Assembly: GCF_039595935.1 (NCBI RefSeq)
Contig: NZ_JBCNKR010000005.1
Span: 372,001 to 436,000, forward strand
Length of the DNA stretch: 64,000 nt
Source of the DNA: Flavobacterium sp.
GTDB taxonomy: Bacteria > Bacteroidota > Bacteroidia > Flavobacteriales > Flavobacteriaceae
Direction: 5' to 3'
The notes beneath the pieces are model-generated. The model did no database searches and had not been told where the DNA came from. It was given only the letters and a program-made list of their open reading frames with translations. The position numbers and the translations under genes were made by a program. Of this stretch, positions 35,596-45,012 are shown one piece after another (position 1 is the stretch's first letter; each line of letters opens with the position of its first letter).

Positions 35596-35910
35596 CTATA
35601 GTACTTGATTAGATTTTTTTGAAAATCTTACTTTCTTATCTCCTTCTACTCTAATACCTACTCTTGTTGTTTCCTTAGTTTTAGGATCAATTAGAGCAAT
35701 GTTAGAAATTTGAATAGAAGCCTCTTTCTTAACGATACCACCTTGAGGGTTTTTAGCACTTGGTTTTGTATGTTTTGAAACCAAGTTTACACCTTCAACT
35801 ACCGCTTTGTTTTTCTCACGGTAAACACGTAAAACTTTACCTTCAGCACCTTTATGGTCTCCAGCAATAACTCTTACGATATCTCCTGATTTTATTTTTA
35901 GCTTTATCAT
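35596..35910 (-). CDS. rplX: 50S ribosomal protein L24
   Basis: The 104-residue protein has the KOW motif at the N-terminus ([23 protein letters not shown]) and the [14 protein letters not shown] segment followed by GGIVKKEA. L24 is an early assembly initiator of the 50S subunit. It follows rplN by 11 bases. Confidence 0.97.
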   Translation of the reverse strand: MIKLKIKSGDIVRVIAGDHKGAEGKVLRVYREKNKAVVEGVNLVSKHTKPSAKNPQGGIVKKEASIQISNIALIDPKTKETTRVGIRVEGDKKVRFSKKSNQVL

Positions 35911-35921
35911 CTTAAAACGAA

Positions 35922-36290
35922 TTAAAGCACTTCTGGTGCTAATGATACAATTTTCATGAATTGTTTTTCACGAAGTTCTCTTGCTACCGGACCAAAAACA
36001 CGAGTTCCTCTCATTTCACCTGCAGCATTCAAAAGAACACATGCATTGTCATCGAAACGGATATAAGAACCATCAGCTCTTCTCACTTCTTTTTTAGTAC
36101 GTACAACAACTGCAGTTGAAACAGCTCCTTTTTTCACGTTTCCGTTTGGAGTTGCATCTTTGATAGAAACTACAATTTTGTCACCAACAGAGGCATATCT
36201 TCTTTTAGTACCTCCTAAAACACGAATAGTTAAAACTTCTTTAGCTCCCGTGTTATCTGCTACTTTTAGTCTTGATTCTTGTTGTACCAT
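35922..36290 (-). CDS. rplN: 50S ribosomal protein L14
   Basis: The 122-residue protein begins [19 protein letters not shown] and contains the L14 signature [25 protein letters not shown] and [14 protein letters not shown]. It forms an intersubunit bridge. It lies two bases after rpsQ. Confidence 0.97.
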
Positions 36291-36292
36291 AA

Positions 36293-36553
36293 TTATTTAG
36301 CTCTTTCTAAGATTTCAACTAATCTCCAACATTTTGTTTTACTTAAAGGACGCGTTTCGCTAATTCTTACAGTATCACCAATGTTACAGTCGTTTTTTTC
36401 GTCGTGTGCAACATATTTCTTAGTTTTCAACACGAACTTACCGTATAATGGGTGTTTTACTTTTCTTACTTCTGAAATAACGATAGATTTATCCATCTTA
36501 TTTGAAGTAACAACACCTATTCTTTCTTTTCTTAAATTTCTTTTTTCTTCCAT
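36293..36553 (-). CDS. rpsQ: 30S ribosomal protein S17
   Basis: This protein of 86 residues is an OB-fold S17 with [35 protein letters not shown] and [17 protein letters not shown]. It binds the 5' domain of 16S rRNA. It lies 17 bases after rpmC. Confidence 0.97.
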   Translation of the reverse strand: MEEKRNLRKERIGVVTSNKMDKSIVISEVRKVKHPLYGKFVLKTKKYVAHDEKNDCNIGDTVRISETRPLSKTKCWRLVEILERAK

Positions 36554-36570
36554 CTTTCAGCAGAATACAA

Positions 36571-36762
36571 TTATTGTAACTCTCTTTTAGTTAACTCTGT
36601 AGCTAATCTAGCAACTGTTCTTCTAACGCTTCTAATTTGAAGTGGGTTAGCAATTGGAGAAATAGCGTGAGCCATTTTTAGGTCAGCATATACTTTCTTA
36701 GTTTGACTAAGCTTTTCTTGCAACTCCGCTGCAGAAAGATTCTTTATTTCTGATTGTTTCAT
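36571..36762 (-). CDS. rpmC: 50S ribosomal protein L29
   Basis: The 63-residue two-helix protein has the L29 features IKNLSAAELQEKLSQTKKVYADLK and the C-terminal IRSVRRTVARLATELTKREL. It lies near the exit tunnel mouth and helps dock trigger factor and SRP with L23. It follows rplP by 12 bases. Confidence 0.96.
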   Translation of the reverse strand: MKQSEIKNLSAAELQEKLSQTKKVYADLKMAHAISPIANPLQIRSVRRTVARLATELTKRELQ

Positions 36763-36774
36763 AATAAATATAAA

Positions 36775-37200
36775 TTATGCTTCGAAATCTCTAGCAACGA
36801 CGAACTTAGTTTTTACTGGAAGTTTTTGAGCTGCAAGACGTAAAGCCTCTTTTGCAACTGACAAAGGAACACCTCCAACTTCAAACATAATTCTTCCTGG
36901 TTTAACAACAGCAGCCCAATATTCAACTGCTCCTTTACCTTTACCCATACGTACTTCAAGAGGTTTCTTAGTAATAGGTTTGTCTGGGAAAATTTTGATC
37001 CACAATTGTCCTTCTCTCTTCATGTAACGAGTTGCAGCGATACGTGCAGCTTCGATTTGACGAGATGTTAAGAACATTCCATCTTCATGTACAGATTTAA
37101 TACCAAACATTCCATTTGAAAGTTCATGCCCTCTTTGAGAGTTACCTTTCATTCTACCTTTTTGTACCTTACGGTATTTTGTTCTTTTAGGCTGTAACAT
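36775..37200 (-). CDS. rplP: 50S ribosomal protein L16
   Basis: The 141-residue protein begins [19 protein letters not shown] and has [23 protein letters not shown] and the [20 protein letters not shown] signature. It stabilises A-site tRNA in the large subunit. It lies 19 bases after rpsC. Confidence 0.97.
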   Translation of the reverse strand: MLQPKRTKYRKVQKGRMKGNSQRGHELSNGMFGIKSVHEDGMFLTSRQIEAARIAATRYMKREGQLWIKIFPDKPITKKPLEVRMGKGKGAVEYWAAVVKPGRIMFEVGGVPLSVAKEALRLAAQKLPVKTKFVVARDFEA

Positions 37201-37219
37201 TTTTCTTTAGTTTAAAAAT

Positions 37220-37978
37220 TTACTTTCTTTTACGAGCGTCTGGTTTTCCACCTTTATTAAAGTTAGATTTACCTCTTGGGGCATCTCCACCTTTACCACC
37301 ACCAGTACCAGATTGTTTTTTATCCATTCCTGCAAGTGGAGAAAGATCTCTCTTTCCATAAACTTCACCTTTCATGATCCATACTTTGATACCCATTCTA
37401 CCGTAAGTAGTATGAGCTTCAGCCAAAGCATAATCAATGTCAGCTCTGAAAGTTGATAGAGGAATTCTACCTTCTTTAAAACCTTCTGAACGCGCCATCT
37501 CTGCACCATTCAAACGACCAGAAATTAAAACTTTGATACCTTCAGCGTTCATACGCATGGAAGCAGCAATAGCCATTTTAATTGCACGTCTGTAAGAAAT
37601 ACGGCTCTCGATTTGACGAGCGATGCTTGTAGCCACAAGATAAGCATCTAGTTCAGGTCTTTTAATTTCAAAGATGTTAATTTGAACCTCTTTGTCAGTA
37701 ACTTTCTTAAGTTCTTCTTTTAACTTGTCTACCTCTTGTCCGCCTTTTCCGATAATGATACCAGGTCTAGCAGTAGTGATAGTAACGGTTACAAGTTTTA
37801 AAGTTCTCTCGATGATTACTTTAGATACACTAGCTTTTGATAAACGAGCGTGGATATACTTTCTGATTTTGTGATCTTCGGCAAGCTTATCACCGTAATC
37901 ATTTCCACCATACCAGTTTGAGTCCCATCCTCTGATGATACCAAGTCTATTTCCAATTGGATTTGTCTTTTGTCCCAT
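37220..37978 (-). CDS. rpsC: 30S ribosomal protein S3
   Basis: The protein of 252 residues has the S3 N-terminus ([22 protein letters not shown]), the KH domain ([21 protein letters not shown]) and the C-terminal S3 domain (KIWI-type segment, here [12 protein letters not shown]). A glycine- and lysine-rich tail closes it. It guides mRNA entry. Six bases separate it from rplV. Confidence 0.97.
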
Positions 37979-37983
37979 GCTGC

Positions 37984-38397
37984 TTAAGAATTGCTTTGTG
38001 TGTTATTGATAGCTCCAAGCACGATTGTTACGTGATTAGAACGTTTTCTTATTCTGTGTGCACGACCTTGTGGAGCTGGACGAAGTCTTTTTAACATCAT
38101 TCCACCATCTACTCTGATCTCTTTAACAAATAATCCAGCTTCTTCTAAATTACCTTCACTATTTTTTTGCTCCCAGTTATTGATCGCAGATAATAATAGT
38201 TTTTCTAATTTTCTTGAAGCTTCTTTAGAACTGAATCTTAAAATGTTAAGTGCTCTTTCTACCTTCTGACCTCTTACCAAGTCCGCTACTAAGCGCATTT
38301 TTCTAGGTGAAGTAGGGCAGTTATTCAATTTTGCGAAAGCGATAGACTTATTAGCCTCTTTTCTCGCATCTGCTGTTTCTCTTTTACGAACTCCCAT
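37984..38397 (-). CDS. rplV: 50S ribosomal protein L22
   Basis: The 137-residue protein has L22 features: [28 protein letters not shown] and the C-terminal extended-loop region [26 protein letters not shown]. Its loop lines the exit tunnel at the macrolide constriction. It lies nine bases after rpsS. Confidence 0.97.
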
Positions 38398-38405
38398 TGC
38401 TTCTT

Positions 38406-38684
38406 TTATTTTTTACCTTTATTTTTTGCTCCAGCATGACCTCTAAAAGATCTAGTTGGTGAAAACTCTCCTAATTTGTGACCTACCATGTTTTCTGTTA
38501 CGTAAACTGGTACAAATTGACGACCGTTATGAACTGCGATAGTTTGTCCAACGAAATCCGGAGTAATCATAGAAGCTCTAGACCAAGTCTTAACTACACT
38601 ATTTTTACCACTTTCTACGTTTTCCTGAACTTTCTTGTCTAATTTATAATGAACGAAAGGTCCTTTTTTTAATGAACGTGCCAT
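38406..38684 (-). CDS. rpsS: 30S ribosomal protein S19
   Basis: The 92-residue protein has [19 protein letters not shown] at the N-terminus and the signature [19 protein letters not shown] followed by FRGHAG. It sits in the 30S head next to S13. It follows rplB by six bases. Confidence 0.97.
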
Positions 38685-38690
38685 ATCTTA

Positions 38691-39515
38691 TTATTTCTTT
38701 CTACGTTCTACGATATACTTGTTACTCGGGTTTTTCTTAGAACGAGTTCTGTAACCTTTAGCTGGCAATCCTTTTCTTGAACGTGGATGCCCTCCAGAAG
38801 AACGTCCTTCACCACCTCCCATAGGGTGATCAACAGGGTTCATCGCTACTGGTCTAGTTCTAGGTCTTCTTCCTAACCATCTTGTTCTACCTGCTTTTCC
38901 AGACACAACTAATTGGTGGTCAGAGTTAGAAACAGCTCCAATTGTAGCCGAACATGTTAACAAGATTAATCTTGTTTCTCCAGATGGCATTTTAATTGTA
39001 GCGTATTTTCCGTCTCTTGCCATTAACTGAGCAAAAGTTCCAGCTGAACGAGCAATAACTGCTCCTTGTCCTGGACGTAACTCAATACAAGATATAACAG
39101 TTCCAAGAGGAATTCTGCTTAAAGGTAATGTATTACCAATTTCCGGTTGAGATTCTGGACCAGAAACTAATTTCTGACCAACTTTCAATCCGTTTTGAGC
39201 AATAACATAAGTTTTCTCTCCATCAGCATAAGCTAATAAAGCGATAAAGGCAGTACGATTTGGATCGTATTCGATTGATTTCACTGTAGCTGGAATTCCA
39301 TCTTTAGTTCTTTTGAAATCAATAATACGATATCTCTGCTTGTGACCACCACCCGTATAACGCATGGTCATCTTTCCTTGACTATTTCTACCTCCTGAGT
39401 TTTTTATCGGCGCTATCAAAGAGCGTTCCGGCTTATCAGTTGTAATAGCGTCATAACCATTCACAACTCTAAATCGCTGACCCGGGGTAATAGGTTTTAA
39501 TTTTCTTACTGACAT
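38691..39515 (-). CDS. rplB: 50S ribosomal protein L2
   Basis: This protein of 274 residues has [35 protein letters not shown], and the C-terminal signature [21 protein letters not shown] that includes the conserved His near the peptidyl-transferase centre. It is needed for subunit association. It lies nine bases after rplW. Confidence 0.98.
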   Translation of the reverse strand: MSVRKLKPITPGQRFRVVNGYDAITTDKPERSLIAPIKNSGGRNSQGKMTMRYTGGGHKQRYRIIDFKRTKDGIPATVKSIEYDPNRTAFIALLAYADGEKTYVIAQNGLKVGQKLVSGPESQPEIGNTLPLSRIPLGTVISCIELRPGQGAVIARSAGTFAQLMARDGKYATIKMPSGETRLILLTCSATIGAVSNSDHQLVVSGKAGRTRWLGRRPRTRPVAMNPVDHPMGGGEGRSSGGHPRSRKGLPAKGYRTRSKKNPSNKYIVERRKK

Positions 39516-39524
39516 TTTTCTATC

Positions 39525-39815
39525 TTAGATATTGTTGTAAAAATCAATTGTTTCTCCTTCTTGTACTTGAACAATTGCTTTTTTAATTGCATTTGTCTTT
39601 CCACTGATTAAACCACTTTTAGTGTATTTAGTAGATCTATCTGGTCTCACATTCATTGTATTAACAGAAACGATAGTTACTCCATAAGCAGCTTCAACAG
39701 CTTTCTTAATTTGAACTTTGTTCGCTTTTTTGTCAACAACAAATCCGAAGCGGTTTAGAACTTCACTTTCTTTGGTTACTTTTTCAGTTACTATAGGTCT
39801 AATAATGATGCTCAT
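39525..39815 (-). CDS. rplW: 50S ribosomal protein L23
   Basis: The 96-residue protein begins MSIIIRPIVTEKVTKESE and has the internal FVVDKKANKVQIKKAVEAAYGV helix-strand and TMNVRPDRSTKYTK. It forms part of the chaperone and SRP docking site at the exit tunnel. It follows rplD by seven bases. Confidence 0.97.
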   Translation of the reverse strand: MSIIIRPIVTEKVTKESEVLNRFGFVVDKKANKVQIKKAVEAAYGVTIVSVNTMNVRPDRSTKYTKSGLISGKTNAIKKAIVQVQEGETIDFYNNI

Positions 39816-39822
39816 ATTCCTA

Positions 39823-40452
39823 TTATTTGCTTAAATTTTCTTCAATTAACTCTAAAGAACCCTCCAAAAGCACTAAATTATTAGTGTTTAATATCGCGTA
39901 AGTGCTTAATTCTGAGCTAGTTACGACATTAGAAGCCTTTAAATTGCGTGACGACAAATATACATTTTTATTTGACTCACCCAATACAAATAGAGATTTT
40001 TTATTTTCTAACCCTAAAGCTTTCAAAACGTTAATGAAATTTTTAGTGTTTGGCACATCAAAATTAAAGTCTTCAAGAACGATAATATTTGATTCTTTTG
40101 CTTTGATTGAGAAAGCTGATTTTCTAGCCAACCTTTTCAAACCTTTATTCAATTTAAATGAATAACTTCTTGGTCTTGGTCCGAAAACTGTCCCTCCTCC
40201 TTTAAACAAAGGATTCTTAACACTTCCTGCACGAGCAGTACCCGTACCTTTTTGTTTTTTAATCTTACGAGTACTTCCAGTTACTTCAGCTCTTTCTTTA
40301 GCTTTATGAGTACCCTGTCTTTGATTAGCAAGATATTGCTTTACATCAAGATATACTGCGTGATTGTTTGGCTCAATTGCGAATACTGAATCAGAAAGTT
40401 GAACTTTTCTTCCAGTATCTTTTCCGTTGAAATCTAATACTTTTACTTCCAT
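39823..40452 (-). CDS. rplD: 50S ribosomal protein L4
   Basis: The 209-residue protein starts at the ATG at 40452 ([14 protein letters not shown]). An in-frame ATG 45 bases upstream lies inside rplC and adds non-conserved residues, so it is not used here. The L4 signatures [25 protein letters not shown] and [20 protein letters not shown] are present. L4 lines the exit tunnel and represses the S10 operon in E. coli. Its start overlaps the rplC stop by one base. Confidence 0.97.
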   Translation of the reverse strand: MEVKVLDFNGKDTGRKVQLSDSVFAIEPNNHAVYLDVKQYLANQRQGTHKAKERAEVTGSTRKIKKQKGTGTARAGSVKNPLFKGGGTVFGPRPRSYSFKLNKGLKRLARKSAFSIKAKESNIIVLEDFNFDVPNTKNFINVLKALGLENKKSLFVLGESNKNVYLSSRNLKASNVVTSSELSTYAILNTNNLVLLEGSLELIEENLSK

Positions 40453-41069
40453 TACTTCTGAATGATTACGTAAGAGTTTTTGTGTCCAGGAATACATCCT
40501 TTAACAACAAGTAGATTCTTCTCAGCAACTACTTTTAAAACTCTAAGGTTTTGAACTTTTACATTATCTCCTCCCATTCTTCCAGCCATACGCATTCCTT
40601 TGAATACTCTAGATGGATAAGAAGAAGCTCCTACAGAACCTGGCGCTCTTAAACGGTTGTGCTGACCATGAGTAGCTTGTCCAACACCACCAAAACCGTG
40701 ACGTTTAACAACACCCTGGAAACCTTTACCTTTAGACACACCTTGTACGTCTACAAATTCTCCTTCTTCAAAAATAGAAACATCAATAAGATCTCCTAAT
40801 TTTTGTTCAGTTGCAAAATCTTTAAATTCAACGACTTTTTTCTTAGCAACAGTTCCAGCTTTTTTAAAGTGACCTAAAGCCGCTTTAGTAGAATGTTTCT
40901 CGTTTTTGTCATCGAAACCAAGTTGCAACGCTTCATACCCGTCAACCTCGTTGGTTCTGACTTGGGTAACAACACATGGCCCAGCTTCGATTACCGTACA
41001 AGGAATGTTTTTCCCGTTTTCATCGAAGATACTAGTCATGCCGATTTTCTTACCAATTAACCCAGACAT
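40452..41069 (-). CDS. rplC: 50S ribosomal protein L3
   Basis: The 205-residue protein begins [20 protein letters not shown] and has the central loop [15 protein letters not shown] with [20 protein letters not shown], the extension that reaches the peptidyl-transferase centre. It is the first gene of the S10 cluster here because rpsJ is separated by a terminator. A well-formed promoter lies about 70 bases upstream. Confidence 0.97.
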   Translation of the reverse strand: MSGLIGKKIGMTSIFDENGKNIPCTVIEAGPCVVTQVRTNEVDGYEALQLGFDDKNEKHSTKAALGHFKKAGTVAKKKVVEFKDFATEQKLGDLIDVSIFEEGEFVDVQGVSKGKGFQGVVKRHGFGGVGQATHGQHNRLRAPGSVGASSYPSRVFKGMRMAGRMGGDNVKVQNLRVLKVVAEKNLLVVKGCIPGHKNSYVIIQK

Positions 41070-41096
41070 AAATATTAATTATTAATTACTAAAATT

Positions 41097-41134
41097 CCCT
41101 TCAATTTGGAGATAACAGAAATTTCCAAACAGGG
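41097..41134 (-). other. 5' leader hairpin of the S10 cluster
   Basis: On the minus strand CCCT and AGGG (41134-41131 with 41100-41097) enclose TTTGGA/TCCAAA (41129-41124 with 41110-41105). The structure starts almost at the predicted transcription start and ends about 28 bases before the rplC ATG. Role unknown: mRNA stabilisation or ribosomal-protein feedback are both possible. Confidence 0.45.
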
Positions 41135-41138
41135 AGTG

Positions 41139-41170
41139 CAAAAGTAGATATTAAAATCGAATAAACCAAA
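41139..41170 (-). promoter_or_regulatory. Promoter of the S10-spc-alpha cluster (TTTG-N20-TACTTTTG)
   Basis: On the minus strand TTTG (41170-41167) is followed after 20 bases by TACTTTTG (41146-41139). Both boxes match the Bacteroidetes vegetative consensus in sequence and spacing. It lies about 70 bases ahead of rplC. Confidence 0.75.
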
Positions 41171-41412
41171 CAGTTACAAAAATTAAATCGCTCATTATCA
41201 AAATCCAAGCCTCAAAAGCATACAAAATCAAATCTAATCCAACCTAAAAAACAAGTTTCAGATTCACATCCAAAACAACAACATATCCAACAAATACTTA
41301 AAAAATTCACAACTTAAACCTCTCCTACAACCCTAAAATAAAGGCTTTTGCAAATTTCATCACAAATTATTAATAGAAAAAATTTAATCAAAAATCATCA
41401 TATAGCAACAAA

Positions 41413-41440
41413 AAAAGCGAGACAGAAATGTCTCGCTTTT
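41413..41440. terminator. Intrinsic terminator after rpsJ
   Basis: AAAAGCGAGACA and TGTCTCGCTTTT form a twelve-base-pair stem with a GAAA loop (TTTC on the minus strand). The stem is flanked by A/T runs on both sides. It starts 24 bases after the rpsJ stop and ends the str transcript. Confidence 0.9.
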
Positions 41441-41463
41441 GATATATTAAAAATATAAAAAAA

Positions 41464-41769
41464 TTATACTTTTATCTCTACTTCAACCCCACTTGGCAAT
41501 TCAAGTTTCATTAAAGCATCAATAGTTTTAGATGAAGATGAATAAATATCAATCAATCTCTTGTATGACATTACTTCAAATTGCTCTCTCGCTTTTTTAT
41601 TAACGTGCGGAGAACGCAATACAGTGAAAAGTTTTTTGTGAGTTGGCAACGGAATTGGACCTGTTACAACCGCACCAGTAGTTTTTACTGTTTTTACGAT
41701 CTTTTCAGCAGATTTATCTACCAACATGTGATCGTAAGATTTTAGTTTTATTCTGATTTTTTGACTCAT
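41464..41769 (-). CDS. rpsJ: 30S ribosomal protein S10
   Basis: The 101-residue protein has [21 protein letters not shown] and the S10 signature [30 protein letters not shown]. It takes part in 30S head assembly and NusB-dependent antitermination. In E. coli it is the first gene of the S10 operon. Here it closes the str transcript, 11 bases after fusA and followed by its own terminator. Confidence 0.97.
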
Positions 41770-41780
41770 TTTCCTTAAAA

Positions 41781-43937
41781 TTAAGCGTTACCTTTTGCTT
41801 TTTTGATTACCTCTTCTGAAATATTAGAAGGTGTTTCTGCATAATGAGAAAACTCCATTGTAGATGTTGCTCTACCAGATGATAATGTTCTTAATGTAGT
41901 AACATAACCAAACATCTCAGCTAACGGCACATCTGCCTTAATAGTTTTCGCTCCGTTTCTATCACCCATATCATTAACCTGACCTCTACGACGGTTCAAG
42001 TCACCTACGATATCACCCATATTTTCTTCTGGAGTAATAACCTCGATTTTCATGATTGGCTCTAAGATAACAGCTCCAGCAGCTTTACCAGACTCTTTAT
42101 AACCCATTCTTGCAGCTAATTCAAAAGAAAGAGCATCAGAATCCACAGGGTGGAAAGATCCATCTAATAAAGTTACTTTTAAACTATCAACAGCATATCC
42201 AGCTAAAGGACCAGTTTTCATAGCTTCACGGAAACCTTTTTCAACTGCAGGAATATACTCTTTTGGAACGTTACCTCCTTTTACTTCATTCACAAACTGT
42301 AATCCAACCGGAACTTTACCATCAACTTCATCAGCAGGCTCGATTCTAAATACGATATCACCGAATTTACCACGACCTCCAGATTGTTTTTTGTAAGTTT
42401 CTCTATGTTGAGCAGATCTTGTAAACGCCTCTTTATACTCTACTTGCGGCTCTCCTTGATTAACCTCTACTTTAAACTCACGTTTCATACGGTCAACTAA
42501 GATATCTAAGTGAAGCTCACCCATACCAGAAATAATAGTTTGTCCAGAAGCTTCATCAGTTCTAACTGTAAATGTTGGATCTTCTTCAGCCAATTTAGCT
42601 AAAGCCATACCCATTTTATCAACGTCAGCTTTTGTTTTTGGCTCAATAGCGATACCAATTACAGGATCTGGGAATTTCATAGATTCCAAGATAATTGGAT
42701 TCTTTTCATCAGAAAGTGTATCCCCTGTTTTAATATCTTTAAAACCTACAGCAGCTCCAATATCTCCAGCCTCAATAAATTCAATTGGGTTTTGTTTGTT
42801 AGCGTGCATTTGGTAGATACGAGAAATTCTTTCTTTATTACCAGAACGAGTATTTAAAACATAAGAACCAGCATCTAAACGTCCAGAATATGCACGGAAG
42901 AAAGCTAAACGACCTACGAATGGGTCAGTAGCAATTTTAAATGCTAAAGCAGCAAACGGCTCTTTAACATCTGGTCTACGTAAAATTTTCTTTTGGTCTT
43001 CTTCTAATAAATCAGCATCATCAGGATGAATTCCTTCAATACCTTCTTTATCTAATGGAGATGGCAAATACTTACAAACAGCATCTAACATAAATTGAAC
43101 TCCTTTATTTTTGAAAGAAGAACCAGCAAGCATAGGAATAATTGCCATATCAATAGTAGCAGCTCTTAACGCGTTGTTGATTTCTTCCTCTGTAATAGAG
43201 TTTTCATCTTCCATGTATTTATCTAAAAGATTTTCATCATAAGTAGCAATCTCTTCGATAAGAATAGAACGATAGTGTTTTACATCATCAACCATATCCG
43301 CTGGGATATCAACGATATCAAAAGTAGCCCCTTGAGTTTCATCATGCCATACGATAGCTTGATTTTTCACCAAGTCAACAATACCTTTAAAATCAGCCTC
43401 ATCACCAATAGGCAAAGTAATTGCAACCGCATTCGATTTCAACATATCTTTCACCTGTCCGCATACAGCTAAGAAGTTAGCACCTTGACGGTCCATTTTA
43501 TTTACGAATCCCATACGAGGAACTCTATATTGATCTGCAAGCCTCCAGTTAGTCTCTGATTGAGGCTCAACACCATCAACAGCACTAAACAAGAAAACTA
43601 AACCATCAAGTACACGTAAAGAACGGTTTACCTCTACAGTAAAGTCAACGTGTCCAGGAGTATCAATAATATTAAAGTGATATGGTAATGATTCTGGAAG
43701 AACTTTACCTTGCTCAGTTGGAAAGTTCCAAGTACAAGTTGTAGCAGCAGAAGTAATTGTAATACCTCTTTCTTGCTCTTGTGCCATCCAGTCCATTGTT
43801 GCAGCACCATCGTGCACCTCACCAATTTTGTGTGACTTTCCAGTATAAAAAAGAATACGCTCAGTAGTTGTTGTTTTACCAGCATCAATGTGAGCAGCGA
43901 TCCCGATATTTCTTGTATATTTTAAATCTCTAGCCAT
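41781..43937 (-). CDS. fusA: Elongation factor G
   Basis: The 718-residue translational GTPase has G1 [14 protein letters not shown]3 DTPGHVDF and G4 NKMD. Domain IV is marked by [13 protein letters not shown] and domain V by [19 protein letters not shown]. It drives tRNA and mRNA translocation. It lies between rpsG (10 bases) and rpsJ (11 bases) in the standard str order. Bacteroidetes may carry additional EF-G paralogues elsewhere. The str position makes this the main copy. Confidence 0.97.
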   Translation of the reverse strand: MARDLKYTRNIGIAAHIDAGKTTTTERILFYTGKSHKIGEVHDGAATMDWMAQEQERGITITSAATTCTWNFPTEQGKVLPESLPYHFNIIDTPGHVDFTVEVNRSLRVLDGLVFLFSAVDGVEPQSETNWRLADQYRVPRMGFVNKMDRQGANFLAVCGQVKDMLKSNAVAITLPIGDEADFKGIVDLVKNQAIVWHDETQGATFDIVDIPADMVDDVKHYRSILIEEIATYDENLLDKYMEDENSITEEEINNALRAATIDMAIIPMLAGSSFKNKGVQFMLDAVCKYLPSPLDKEGIEGIHPDDADLLEEDQKKILRRPDVKEPFAALAFKIATDPFVGRLAFFRAYSGRLDAGSYVLNTRSGNKERISRIYQMHANKQNPIEFIEAGDIGAAVGFKDIKTGDTLSDEKNPIILESMKFPDPVIGIAIEPKTKADVDKMGMALAKLAEEDPTFTVRTDEASGQTIISGMGELHLDILVDRMKREFKVEVNQGEPQVEYKEAFTRSAQHRETYKKQSGGRGKFGDIVFRIEPADEVDGKVPVGLQFVNEVKGGNVPKEYIPAVEKGFREAMKTGPLAGYAVDSLKVTLLDGSFHPVDSDALSFELAARMGYKESGKAAGAVILEPIMKIEVITPEENMGDIVGDLNRRRGQVNDMGDRNGAKTIKADVPLAEMFGYVTTLRTLSSGRATSTMEFSHYAETPSNISEEVIKKAKGNA

Positions 43938-43947
43938 TTCTTACGAA

Positions 43948-44424
43948 TTAAAATCTAAAGTGAGAGAATGCTTTATTAGCTTCTGCCATTTTGTGAGTAT
44001 CCATTCTTTTCTTAACTGCAGCACCTTCTTCTTTAGCAGCAGCTAAACACTCTGACGCTAAACGTTGTGCCATAGATTTTTCATTTCTTCTTCTAGAATA
44101 AAGTATCAACCACTTCATTGCCATAGAAATTTTTCTGTCTGGACGAATCTGCATTGGGATCTGGAATGTAGCTCCACCAACTCTACGGCTACGCACTTCT
44201 ACGTGAGGCATAACGTTTGTTAAAGCATCTTTCCAAATTTCTAATGAAGTTTTCTCATCATTTTGCTTTTTAGTTTCAATGATATCAATAGCATCATAAA
44301 ATACTTTAAAAGCTGTAGATTTCTTACCATCCCACATTAAGTTGTTCACAAAACGAGTTACCAATTGGTCATTAAACCTTGGATCCGGTAAAAGTGGTCT
44401 TTTCTTTGCCGCTCTTTTTCTCAT
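43948..44424 (-). CDS. rpsG: 30S ribosomal protein S7
   Basis: The 158-residue protein begins [19 protein letters not shown] and has [20 protein letters not shown] and the [21 protein letters not shown] signature. It organises the 3' major domain of 16S rRNA. It follows rpsL by 23 bases. Confidence 0.97.
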   Translation of the reverse strand: MRKRAAKKRPLLPDPRFNDQLVTRFVNNLMWDGKKSTAFKVFYDAIDIIETKKQNDEKTSLEIWKDALTNVMPHVEVRSRRVGGATFQIPMQIRPDRKISMAMKWLILYSRRRNEKSMAQRLASECLAAAKEEGAAVKKRMDTHKMAEANKAFSHFRF

Positions 44425-44447
44425 GTCTTTTTCTTAAAAGTTTTAAA

Positions 44448-44831
44448 TTACTTTTTTGCTTCTTTTGGGCGTTTAGCACCGTACTTAGATCTTCTTTGCG
44501 TTCTTCCTGCAACACCTGACGTGTCAAGCGCTCCACGAACGATATGATATCTAACACCTGGTAAATCTTTTACCCTTCCGCCTCTAACTAATACTATCGA
44601 GTGCTCTTGTAGATTGTGTCCTTCTCCAGGAATGTAAGCATTCACCTCATTACCATTTGTCAAACGTACACGCGCAACTTTACGCATTGCAGAGTTTGGT
44701 TTTTTTGGTGTAGTAGTGTAAACACGCGTACAAACCCCTCTTCTTTGAGGACAAGAATCTAAAGCAACCGATTTACTCTTCTTAGTTATCTGAGTTCTTC
44801 CTGTTCTTACTAATTGTTGAATTGTTGGCAT
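44448..44831 (-). CDS. rpsL: 30S ribosomal protein S12
   Basis: This protein of 127 residues has [43 protein letters not shown] and [31 protein letters not shown]. It controls decoding at the A site. The two loops that hold streptomycin-resistance positions read KKPNS and RVKDLPG, both wild type in sequence. It is the first gene of the str transcript and has a clear promoter upstream. Confidence 0.98.
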
Positions 44832-44864
44832 AATTAATACTAAAAATTAATATGATATTAAATT

Positions 44865-44879
44865 CCCGCTTTTTACGGG
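44865..44879 (-). other. Short leader hairpin of the str transcript
   Basis: CCCG and CGGG (44865-44868 with 44876-44879) pair around a seven-base A/T-rich loop. The hairpin sits directly at the predicted 5' end of the rpsL mRNA, as the S10 leader hairpin does for its transcript. Confidence 0.4.
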
Positions 44880-44883
44880 GTTG

Positions 44884-44914
44884 CAAATGTATAAAATAAA
44901 TTTCACTATACAAA
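44884..44914 (-). promoter_or_regulatory. Promoter of the str transcript (TTTG-N19-TACATTTG)
   Basis: On the minus strand TTTG (44914-44911) is followed after 19 bases by TACATTTG (44891-44884). The match to the Bacteroidetes consensus is full. It lies about 53 bases ahead of rpsL. Confidence 0.78.
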
Positions 44915-45012
44915 CGTTAATCTATTAATTTTCAACAAGATTATTTAATAATATGTTTTTACAAACAAACAACTGATATTTGCAATATGTTTAATTAAAT
45001 AAAACTTTATAA

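Larger units (their letters stand above)
41070..41463. other. 394-base gap between rpsJ and rplC
   Basis: This is the only gap above 300 bases in the window. It holds, in transcription order on the minus strand, the rpsJ terminator, a spacer of about 240 bases that is strongly C-rich over G on the plus strand (about 54 C against 10 G in 41161-41400), the S10-cluster promoter, and a short leader with a hairpin. No coding frame with protein-like features is seen in it. The spacer has no visible RNA gene. Confidence 0.8.

Noticed and set aside
43634..43888. 84-codon frame inside fusA
   Set aside because: It is an alternate-frame reading of the EF-G GTPase domain with no independent support.
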